DNA of 10,647 nt, taken from assembly GCA_937950415.1 (NCBI GenBank), contig CALFDL010000260.1:1-10647 (forward strand), read 5' to 3'. This DNA comes from an uncultured Collinsella sp. (GTDB lineage: Bacteria; Actinomycetota; Coriobacteriia; Coriobacteriales; Coriobacteriaceae). Below the pieces are notes generated by a model. That model ran no database searches, had not been told where the DNA came from, and saw nothing but the letters and a program-made list of their open reading frames with translations. This document shows, one piece after another, positions 4,273-10,647 of the stretch. How positions within the stretch are numbered: the first letter of the stretch is position 1; every line of letters starts with the position of its first letter. The position numbers and the translations under genes are program-made.

Positions 4273-6699
4273 ATGAATAAGATCTTCGACAACAAGCAGG
4301 AGTTTACCGAACTCTATCGCGATGCCGTCATGAGCATCAGCGGCAAGAGCGTCGAGGCCGCCAGCGACCTCGACCGTTTTAACGCCCTGGCCAAGCTCGT
4401 GGCCGAGAAGGCGCGCACCGTTGCCACCAAGAGCGACGCCCGCGCCACCGCCGAGGGCAAGAAGCGCGTGTACTACTTCTCGATCGAGTTTTTGATCGGC
4501 CGCCTGCTCGACAACTACCTGCTCAACTTTGGCGTGCGCGACATGGTCGCCGAGGCGCTCGACGACATGGGCTTCGACCTGTCCGTCATCGAGAACCAGG
4601 AGCCCGATCCGGCGCTGGGCAACGGTGGCCTGGGCCGTCTGGCCGCGTGCTTCCTGGATTCCATGGCAGCCGAGGGCATTGCCGGCTACGGCAACGGTAT
4701 GCGCTACCGCTACGGCCTCTTTAAGCAGGAGATCGTCAACGGCAGCCAGGTAGAGGCCACCGACGAGTGGCTCACCCACGGCTATCCCTGGGAGGTCCGT
4801 CGTCAGGACAAGGCCGTGACCATTAAGTTTGGTGGCCACGTCGAGGGCTTTGAGGAGAATGGCCGAACGTTCTACCGCACGGTGGACACGCAGGATATCC
4901 TGGCCGTCCCTTATGACATCCCCGTGGTGGGCTATGCCGGCGAGACTGTCAACAAGCTGCGCGTCTGGGCCGCCGAGCCGGTCGAGGAGCACTTCGATCT
5001 GGAGGCCTTCAACCGCGGCGACTACGCCCTGGCCGATGCCGAGCGCGCCGAGGCCGAGGCCATCAGCGCCATCCTCTACCCCAACGACGCCGGCGAGCAT
5101 GGTCGTCTGTTGCGCCTGAAGCAGGAGTATCTGTTTGTCTCGGCCGGCATCTACAGCCTGCTCGACACCTTTGAGAAGGAGCACGGCGCTAACTGGGAGC
5201 TGCTGCCGCAGTTCGTTGCCATCCACACCAACGACACCCACCCCGCCATGTGCGGCCCCGAGCTCATGCGCATCCTCATCGACGAGAAGAAGCTCGAGTG
5301 GGATGACGCCTGGAACATCGTGACGCAGGTCGTGAGCTACACCAACCACACCATCCTGCCCGAGGCTCTGGAGAAGTGGCCCATCGGCACGTTCTCCAAG
5401 CTCCTCCCCCGCGTGTACCAGATCATCGACGAGATCAGCCGCCGTTGGCACGAGTCGTTCGACACCACGCAGGAGGGCTGGCAGGAGCGTCTGCGCCAGA
5501 CCGCCATTCTGTGGGACGGCGAGATTCGCATGGCCAACCTGTCTGTGATCTGCAGCCATAGCGTCAACGGCGTGGCAAAGATCCACTCCGACATCATCAA
5601 GAACATCGTGCTCAAGGACTTCTATGCCCTGACGCCCGAGAAGTTCAACAACAAGACCAACGGTATCTCGCACCGTCGCTTCTTTGCCGAGGCCAACCCC
5701 ACCTATGCCAAGCTCGTCACCGAGGCCATTGGCGATGGCTGGCTTAAGGACGCCTTTGAGCTGGAGAAGCTCAAGGAGTTCCAGAACGACACCGAGTTCC
5801 TGAAGGCCGTGGGTGCCTCCAAGCGCGCCAATAAGGAGCGCCTGGCCGCCTACGTTAAGGCCGAGACCGGTCTGGTCATCGACCCCAACACCGTCTTCGA
5901 TGTCCAGGTGAAGCGCTTCCACGCCTACAAGCGCCAGCTCATGAACATCATGAAGGTGATGGACATCTACAACCGTCGCATCGCCGATCCCAACTTCCAC
6001 GTGACGCCGACGACCTTCATCTTTAGCGGCAAGGCTGCCTCGAGCTACACCTTTGCCAAGGAGACCATCCGCCTCATTAACTCCGTGGCCGACGTCATCA
6101 ACAACGACCCGCGCGTGAACGAGGTCATGAAGGTCTGCTTTATCCCCAACTTCCGCGTGAGCAACGCCCAGCTCATCTACCCCGCCGCCGAGATCTCGGA
6201 GCAGATCTCCACGGCCGGCAAGGAGGCCTCGGGCACGTCAAACATGAAGCTCATGATGAATGGCGCCATTACGCTGGGCACCCTCGACGGCGCCAACATC
6301 GAGATTGCCGACCTGGCTGGCCGCGAGAATGAGGCCATCTTTGGCCTGACCGCTCCCGAGGTCGAGCAGCTCTGGGCATCCAACAGCTACTTTGCGTGGG
6401 ATACCCTCAACGGCGACCGCGAGCGTCTGGGCCGTGTGATGGACGAGCTCAAGGACAACACGTTTGCGGGTCTTTCGGGCAACTTCGAGAGCATCTACAA
6501 CGAGCTCATGAACAACAACGACCCAGACCTGGTCATGGCCGATTTCCGCAGCTACGTCGACGCCTGGGAGGCGCTCACGGGCAGTTACGGCGACCAGGAG
6601 ACCTGGAACCGCAAGGCGCTGCTCAACACCGCCTCCTCCGGCTGGTTCTCGAGCGACCGCACCATTCGCGAGTACCGCGACGAGATCTGGCACGCTTAA
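4273..6699 (+). CDS. glgP: Glycogen/starch/alpha-glucan phosphorylase (GT35)
   Basis: This 808-aa cytosolic enzyme removes glucose from non-reducing alpha-1,4 ends with phosphate, giving glucose-1-phosphate. Family blocks run along the whole length: VYYFSIEFLIGRLL near the N terminus; EPDPALGNGGLGRLAACFLDS (about 112-132); HTNDTHPAM (about 317); LPEALEKWP (about 362); the NGVAKIHSD segment (about 431); and the pyridoxal-phosphate site EASGTSNMKLMMNGA, whose Lys659 should carry the cofactor. The sequence then continues through TLGTLDGANIEI. The length matches bacterial phosphorylases and no frameshift is visible. The start is supported by GGGGGAAAGGA just before the ATG. It lies 94 nt after glgB and 108 nt before glgC, so mobilisation shares a locus with synthesis. 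It could equally be named a maltodextrin phosphorylase, and context favours glycogen. Confidence 0.97.
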   Translation: MNKIFDNKQEFTELYRDAVMSISGKSVEAASDLDRFNALAKLVAEKARTVATKSDARATAEGKKRVYYFSIEFLIGRLLDNYLLNFGVRDMVAEALDDMGFDLSVIENQEPDPALGNGGLGRLAACFLDSMAAEGIAGYGNGMRYRYGLFKQEIVNGSQVEATDEWLTHGYPWEVRRQDKAVTIKFGGHVEGFEENGRTFYRTVDTQDILAVPYDIPVVGYAGETVNKLRVWAAEPVEEHFDLEAFNRGDYALADAERAEAEAISAILYPNDAGEHGRLLRLKQEYLFVSAGIYSLLDTFEKEHGANWELLPQFVAIHTNDTHPAMCGPELMRILIDEKKLEWDDAWNIVTQVVSYTNHTILPEALEKWPIGTFSKLLPRVYQIIDEISRRWHESFDTTQEGWQERLRQTAILWDGEIRMANLSVICSHSVNGVAKIHSDIIKNIVLKDFYALTPEKFNNKTNGISHRRFFAEANPTYAKLVTEAIGDGWLKDAFELEKLKEFQNDTEFLKAVGASKRANKERLAAYVKAETGLVIDPNTVFDVQVKRFHAYKRQLMNIMKVMDIYNRRIADPNFHVTPTTFIFSGKAASSYTFAKETIRLINSVADVINNDPRVNEVMKVCFIPNFRVSNAQLIYPAAEISEQISTAGKEASGTSNMKLMMNGAITLGTLDGANIEIADLAGRENEAIFGLTAPEVEQLWASNSYFAWDTLNGDRERLGRVMDELKDNTFAGLSGNFESIYNELMNNNDPDLVMADFRSYVDAWEALTGSYGDQETWNRKALLNTASSGWFSSDRTIREYRDEIWHA

Positions 6700-6736
6700 A
6701 GGCGCGCGAGCTCCCCTATGCCAGCACGGCATTACT

Positions 6737-6767
6737 CGACGGGCGCGACCGAGTGCCGCGCCCGTCG
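6737..6767. repeat. Strong 11-bp hairpin between glgP and glgC
   Basis: CGACGGGCGCG (6737-6747) and CGCGCCCGTCG (6757-6767) pair perfectly around a 9-nt loop. A smaller repeat, ATGCC/GGCAT (6718-6722 and 6728-6732), precedes it. The stem is very GC-rich, but what follows is CTAATGGGTTTAGG with no T-tract. It is more likely a partial terminator or a 3'-end stabiliser of glgP mRNA than a full intrinsic terminator. Confidence 0.7.
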
Positions 6768-6788
6768 CTAATGGGTTTAGGAACATCG

Positions 6789-6815
6789 ATGACAGAAGGA
6801 GAAATCGATGAGTAA
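6789..6815 (+). CDS. Possible 8-residue leader peptide overlapping the glgC start
   Basis: A mini reading frame, ATG to TAA, encodes MTEGEIDE. It has its own Shine-Dalgarno AGGA (6779-6782) 6 nt upstream. It contains the glgC Shine-Dalgarno and stops at 6813-6815, just inside glgC in another frame. Such an arrangement could couple glgC translation to ribosomes ending on the leader. It is very short and could arise by chance. Confidence 0.25.
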   Translation: MTEGEIDE

Positions 6816-7956
6816 GAAAGAATGCATCGCGATGCTCCTCGCAGGAGGACAGGGCAGCCGATTGGGGGCACTCACCCAAAAGATCGCCAAGCCGGCGGTT
6901 AGCTTTGGTGGCAAGTTCCGCATTATCGACTTTTCGCTCTCCAACTGCTCCAACTCAGGCATCGACACGGTGGGCGTTCTGACGCAGTATCGCCCCTACC
7001 TGCTGCATGCCTATGTGGGCTCCGGCGAGGCGTGGGATCTGGACAGTCGCGACGGCGGCGTGTCGATCCTGCCGCCGTACGAGACGCAGACCGGCGGCGC
7101 CTGGTATGCGGGCACGGCCGACGCCATTACGCAGAACCTGGACTACATCAAGGCCAACGACCCCAAGTACGTCCTGATTCTTTCGGGCGATCACCTGTAT
7201 CGCATGGACTACCGCAAGATGCTCAAGACGCACATTGAGAACAACGCCGACCTCACGGTGAGCGTTATGCCCGTGCCTTGGGAGGAGGCTAGCCGCTTTG
7301 GCATCCTGACCACTGACCCCGAGGACGGCCGCATCACCAAGTTCACCGAGAAGCCCGATAAGCCCGATTCGAACCTCGCGTCCATGGGCATCTACATCTT
7401 CTCGGCCGACGTGCTGATCGAGGCGCTCGAGGAGGACGCTCTGGACCAGCGCTCGAGCCACGACTTTGGCAAGGACATCATCCCCAAGCTGCTCGGCGAG
7501 GGCAAGCGCCTGTACAGCTACGAGTTCCACGGCTTTTGGAAGGACGTCGGCACCATCGCCAGCTTCCACGAGACCTCGATGGACCTGCTGGGCAACAACC
7601 CCGAGTTCGATCTGTTTGACAAGCACTTCCCCATCATGTCCAACATCACCACGCGTCCGCCGCACTACATTGGCCCGGATGGTCGCCTGGACGACTGCCT
7701 GGTCTCCAACGGCTGCAAGATCTACGGCACCGCTCGCCACTCGATCCTTTCGACCGATGTCATCATCGAGGAGCGCGCCGTGGTCGAGGACTCCGTGCTG
7801 CTGCCGGGTGCGCACGTTAAGAGCGGCGCGCACATCTGCCGTGCAATTTTGGGCGAGAACTCCACGGTCGAAGAGGGCGTGAAGCTCGGCTCTGTCGATA
7901 CCACCAAGGATACGGCCGTCGTTGGAAATGACGTCGTTATCGGGAAGGGGGAATGA
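6808..7956 (+). CDS. glgC: Glucose-1-phosphate adenylyltransferase (ADP-glucose pyrophosphorylase), catalytic subunit
   Basis: This 382-aa protein makes ADP-glucose and pyrophosphate from ATP and glucose-1-phosphate, the committed step of glycogen synthesis. The nucleotidyltransferase domain has AGGQGSRL (12-19, nucleotide loop), KPAVSFGG (28-35), YAGTADAI (100-107), SGDHLYRMDY with its catalytic Asp128 (126-135), and FTEKP (179-183, sugar-phosphate site). ASMGIYIFS follows, and the C-terminal third is a left-handed beta-helix with hexapeptide-type repeats. At 382 aa it matches the roughly 380-aa Bacillota GlgC type and is shorter than the 431-aa E. coli enzyme. The Shine-Dalgarno AAGGAG lies 6 nt before the ATG. 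glgD begins 4 nt after its stop. All key catalytic residues are present, in contrast to its neighbour GlgD. Confidence 0.97.
   Translation: MSKKECIAMLLAGGQGSRLGALTQKIAKPAVSFGGKFRIIDFSLSNCSNSGIDTVGVLTQYRPYLLHAYVGSGEAWDLDSRDGGVSILPPYETQTGGAWYAGTADAITQNLDYIKANDPKYVLILSGDHLYRMDYRKMLKTHIENNADLTVSVMPVPWEEASRFGILTTDPEDGRITKFTEKPDKPDSNLASMGIYIFSADVLIEALEEDALDQRSSHDFGKDIIPKLLGEGKRLYSYEFHGFWKDVGTIASFHETSMDLLGNNPEFDLFDKHFPIMSNITTRPPHYIGPDGRLDDCLVSNGCKIYGTARHSILSTDVIIEERAVVEDSVLLPGAHVKSGAHICRAILGENSTVEEGVKLGSVDTTKDTAVVGNDVVIGKGE
7945..7951 (+). promoter_or_regulatory. Ribosome binding site fixing the glgD start
   Basis: AAGGGGG at the end of glgC lies 9 nt before ATG 7961. It supports that start over an in-frame ATG at 7922 that would overlap glgC. 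Confidence 0.65.
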
Positions 7957-7960
7957 TCCG

Positions 7961-9088
7961 ATGATCAATCGCAAGGCCATCGGTTATATCACCGCTAACT
8001 ACTCTTCGACCTACGGCAGCGTGCTGCTCAAGGACCGCCCCATCGCGTCCGTTCCGTTTTTGGGCCGCTATCGCCTGATCGACTTCCCGCTGTCCAACAT
8101 GATGAATGCCGGCATCAAGACCGTCGGCGTCGTCATGCCGGGCAACTACCGCTCGCTGATCGACCACGTGGGCTCGGGCAAGGACTGGGGCCTGGACCGC
8201 AAGAAGGGCGGTCTGTTCATGGTGCCCGGTAATGCGTATGGCACCACCAAGGGCGGCATGCGCTTCTTGCTGCGCGACATCATCTCCAACAAGACGCTGT
8301 TCCAGCGCTCGGACAAGCCCTATGTCGTGATGATGGGCACCAACATCATCTTTAATATGGACCTCAACACCATCATCGACGCGCACGAGAACTCCGGCGC
8401 CCAGATGACCGTGGTGTACTGCAAGGCCACGCGCAACGTCGATGACGAGACCAAACTCGAGATTAACGAGAACGGCCGCCTGACGGGCGTGAGCGCTGGC
8501 GTCGTGTACGGCGACAACGCGTCCATGGACTGCTGCATCGTCAACCGCGAGACACTGCTCGAGATCATCGACCACTACCAGGCCGCCGACTATCTGGACC
8601 TGCTCGAGGCACTTCAGGGCGACTTTGGCAACATCGACGTGTGCAGCTACGAGTACAAGGGCGAGGTCGTGGGCGTGTTTAGCGAGAAGTCGCTGTATCG
8701 CCGCAGCATGGACCTGCTCGACCAGACCGTGGCCGACCAGCTCTTCGATCCCGAGCGCCCGATCCTGACCAAGGCTCACGACGTGCCGCCTTCGCGCTAT
8801 GCGACCGGTAGCCACGCTTGCAACTCGATCATCTCGGCCGGCTGCATCATCAAGGGCACCGTGCGCAACTCGATCCTGTCGCGCGGCGTCGTGGTCGAGG
8901 AAGGCGCCTCGGTGACCAACTCGATTATCAACCAGAGCTGCGTCATCAAGAGCGGCGCCCGTGTTGAGAACGCCATCCTGGACAAGAACAATGTGGTTCC
9001 CACCAACACCGAGCTTCGCGGCACGCCCGAGAACATCCTGGTGCTGGGAAAGGCCCCGTTAACTTCTGATATCACCAACGCGAGCTAG
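7961..9088 (+). CDS. glgD: GlgD, non-catalytic regulatory paralogue of ADP-glucose pyrophosphorylase
   Basis: This 375-aa GlgC paralogue keeps the fold (LGRYRLIDFPLSNMMNAGI at 34-52, HVGSGKDWGLDRKKGG, and the C-terminal beta-helix with GCIIKGTVRNSIL repeats). It has lost the active-site signatures. The GGxGSRL nucleotide loop is replaced by ITANYSSTYGS (10-20), and SGDH by MMGTN (124-128), so the catalytic Asp is absent. In characterised Bacillota pairs, GlgD associates with GlgC and raises or modulates its activity without catalysing the reaction itself, and I infer the same role here. The start codon follows the glgC TGA by 4 nt (GAATGATCCGATG), implying translational coupling and a fixed subunit ratio. 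It shares no similarity with other sugar nucleotidyltransferases beyond the fold. Confidence in the GlgD assignment is high. Confidence 0.93.
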   Translation: MINRKAIGYITANYSSTYGSVLLKDRPIASVPFLGRYRLIDFPLSNMMNAGIKTVGVVMPGNYRSLIDHVGSGKDWGLDRKKGGLFMVPGNAYGTTKGGMRFLLRDIISNKTLFQRSDKPYVVMMGTNIIFNMDLNTIIDAHENSGAQMTVVYCKATRNVDDETKLEINENGRLTGVSAGVVYGDNASMDCCIVNRETLLEIIDHYQAADYLDLLEALQGDFGNIDVCSYEYKGEVVGVFSEKSLYRRSMDLLDQTVADQLFDPERPILTKAHDVPPSRYATGSHACNSIISAGCIIKGTVRNSILSRGVVVEEGASVTNSIINQSCVIKSGARVENAILDKNNVVPTNTELRGTPENILVLGKAPLTSDITNAS

Positions 9089-9119
9089 CTTTGGCACCGC
9101 AACATCGCTCGTAACACGT

Positions 9120-9155
9120 AGAATAGCCGCCCGGTTTGCGCCAGGCGGCTATTCT
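9120..9155. terminator. 12-bp hairpin between glgD and glgA, possible partial terminator or attenuator
   Basis: AGAATAGCCGCC (9120-9131) and GGCGGCTATTCT (9144-9155) pair perfectly around a 12-nt loop, 31 nt after the glgD stop. The base ends in TATTCT but no longer T-tract follows (CGAATTGC comes next), so termination would be incomplete. The glgA ATG is only 22 nt beyond the stem. A -10-like TAGAAT (9119-9124) overlaps the left arm, without a well-spaced -35 box. Confidence 0.55.
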
Positions 9156-9177
9156 CGAATTGCAACAGGGAGACAAT

Positions 9178-10647
9178 ATGGCTGATTCCAGCAAAAAGAT
9201 GCAGATCGTGTTTGCCTCGGCCGAGTGCGCACCGTTTGTAAAGACCGGTGGCCTGGGCGACGTGGCGGGCTCGCTGCCCGCGGCGCTTGTGCGCGCCGGC
9301 GCCGAAGTCATCGTGATGGTGCCCAAGTACGCCACCATCAAGGACGAGTACAAATCGCAGATGGAGCACTTCTCCGACTTTTACGTGAGCCTGGGCTGGC
9401 GCAATGAGTACTGCGGACTCGAGAAGCTCGAGCACGACGGCGTCACCTATATGTTCATCGACAACGAGCGCTACTTTGCGCGCGACTATCCGTACGGCTT
9501 CTTTGACGACGGCGAGCGCTTTGCGTTCTTCTCTAAGGCCATCACCGAGAGCCTGCAGCACCTGCCGGCCGGTTTTGAGTGCGACATCCTGCACTGCAAC
9601 GACTGGCAGACGGCGCTGGCGCCCGTGTTCTTGCGCGAATTCTACCAGGGCCTGCCGCTGTATGACCGCGTCAAGACCGTGTTCTCGATCCACAACGTGG
9701 CGTTCCAGGGCCAGTTTAGCGACACCGTGATGGAGGACATCCTTGGTGTGGCGCACATTCCGGCGGCCGCCTCGCAGCTGCGTTGCGACGCCTGCAGCAT
9801 CAACTACATGCTGGGCGCCCTGCGCTATGCCGACGCCATCACCACGGTGAGCCCCACCTATGCCAACGAGATCCAGACGCCCGAATTTGGCGAGGGCCTG
9901 GACGGCGTGCTGCGCGAGCGTTCGTACGCGCTGCAGGGCATTTTGAATGGCATCGACGTTGCGGGCTTTGACCCGGCGACCGACAAGCGCATTGCCGCCA
10001 ACTACACCGTGGAGGACCGCTCCGGCAAGGCCGTGTGCAAGGCCAAGCTGCAGGAGGAGCTGGGCCTCGAGGTTCGCGACGACCGCCCGCTCATGGTGAT
10101 GGTCACGCGCCTGACGCGCCAGAAGGGTATGGACCTGGTCATGTACGCGCTCGACCGCATCCTGGCCGGCGGCGTTCAGGTGGCGGTGCTGGGCACCGGC
10201 GACCGCGACTACGAGGACGGCCTGCGCTACTTCCAGGACAAGTACCCCGGCACCATGGCCGCGCGTATCGAGTTCGATCCGGCGCTGTCGCAGCGCATGT
10301 ATGCCGCCGCCGATATGTTCCTGATGCCGTCGAAGTTTGAGCCCTGCGGCCTGTCGCAGATAATCGCCATGCGCTACGGCACCCTGCCCATCGTGCGCGA
10401 GACCGGTGGTCTGAAGGACACCGTGATCCCGTATAACGAGTTTACCGGCGAGGGCACAGGATTCTCGTTTAGTAACTTTAACGGCGACGAGATGGGCGAT
10501 GCGGTTTTCCGCGCGGCGCGTCTGTTCTGGGATAACCGTGAGGCGTGGGATCAGCTGGTCACGCAGGCAATGAGCCAGGACTTTAGCTGGACACGCTCGG
10601 CCGATAAGTATCTGGACCTGTACTTCTTTATGCACCCGGAGATTGAG
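9178..10647 (+). CDS. glgA: Glycogen synthase (GT5, ADP-glucose-dependent), open at the right edge
   Basis: The frame runs open for 490 codons to the window end, and with a family length of about 475-490 aa little can be missing. GlgA transfers glucose from ADP-glucose to the non-reducing end of alpha-1,4-glucan. Landmarks: ASAECAPFVKTGGLGDV (13-29), with the KxGGL loop (Lys22) that binds ADP-glucose; LHCNDWQTAL in the N-terminal domain; IHNVAFQGQF; GILNGID at the domain hinge; MVTRLTRQKGMDLV opening the C-terminal GT-B domain; and EPCGLSQIIAM with the conserved Glu388, then ETGGLKDTV. The last residues (WTRSADKYLDLY) match the family's C-terminal helix that returns to the N-domain. AGGGAGA lies 4 nt before the ATG. 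It is preceded by the hairpin at 9120-9155 and completes the glg set. Confidence 0.97.
   Translation, partial: MADSSKKMQIVFASAECAPFVKTGGLGDVAGSLPAALVRAGAEVIVMVPKYATIKDEYKSQMEHFSDFYVSLGWRNEYCGLEKLEHDGVTYMFIDNERYFARDYPYGFFDDGERFAFFSKAITESLQHLPAGFECDILHCNDWQTALAPVFLREFYQGLPLYDRVKTVFSIHNVAFQGQFSDTVMEDILGVAHIPAAASQLRCDACSINYMLGALRYADAITTVSPTYANEIQTPEFGEGLDGVLRERSYALQGILNGIDVAGFDPATDKRIAANYTVEDRSGKAVCKAKLQEELGLEVRDDRPLMVMVTRLTRQKGMDLVMYALDRILAGGVQVAVLGTGDRDYEDGLRYFQDKYPGTMAARIEFDPALSQRMYAAADMFLMPSKFEPCGLSQIIAMRYGTLPIVRETGGLKDTVIPYNEFTGEGTGFSFSNFNGDEMGDAVFRAARLFWDNREAWDQLVTQAMSQDFSWTRSADKYLDLYFFMHPEIE

Noticed and set aside
4153..6000. 615-codon open frame antisense to glgP
   Set aside because: It is a shadow of glgP; its composition is typical of reverse-complement translation and it has no motif or ribosome site.
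7922..7960. Upstream in-frame ATG for glgD overlapping glgC
   Set aside because: It would overlap glgC and lengthen the conserved N terminus (INRKAIGYI) by 13 residues. The ATG at 7961 has AAGGGGG at suitable distance.
9085..10635. 516-codon open frame antisense to glgA
   Set aside because: It lies opposite the clear GT5 synthase and has no domain of its own. It is explained by codon bias.

Overview
The window reads as chromosomal DNA of a GC-rich Gram-positive-type bacterium. GC-ending codons dominate, Shine-Dalgarno sites are strong, and the glycogen genes include a GlgC/GlgD pair typical of Bacillota and relatives. My best guess is a gut coriobacterium (Actinomycetota, Collinsella-like), but this rests on general resemblance and not on a marker gene.

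Layout. Positions 1-1585 are on the minus strand. Reading leftwards they hold a HAD-superfamily phosphatase, then thiamine pyrophosphokinase (thiN) 9 nt further on, a large inverted repeat, and a tRNA-Ala(GGC) with its own promoter. The tRNA's 3' CCA end touches the window edge. Positions 1586-1916 are a divergent intergenic region dense in signals: four GGTAAAaC half-sites forming two inverted repeats, a TTGACA box inside one of them, and a two-tier hairpin upstream of glgB. From 1917 to the right edge, all on the plus strand, lies a glycogen cluster: glgB (branching enzyme), glgP (phosphorylase), glgC (ADP-glucose pyrophosphorylase), glgD (its non-catalytic paralogue) and glgA (glycogen synthase, open at the right edge).

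How the genes work together. GlgC/GlgD make ADP-glucose from glucose-1-phosphate and ATP. GlgA adds the glucose to alpha-1,4 chains and GlgB makes the alpha-1,6 branches. GlgP releases glucose-1-phosphate from chain ends, so synthesis and breakdown share one locus. No debranching enzyme is in view. glgC and glgD are 4 nt apart and probably translationally coupled. The other junctions have spacers of 89-108 nt containing strong inverted repeats, which suggests tuning of expression between segments.

Most unusual points: GlgB carries a histone-H1-like Lys/Ala tail of about 65 residues and a basic N-terminal extension. It also has Gly where the GH13 region-I His is expected. The divergent region combines a repeated operator-like motif with a long structured palindrome. 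No mobile element, CRISPR array or wholly new gene system was seen.
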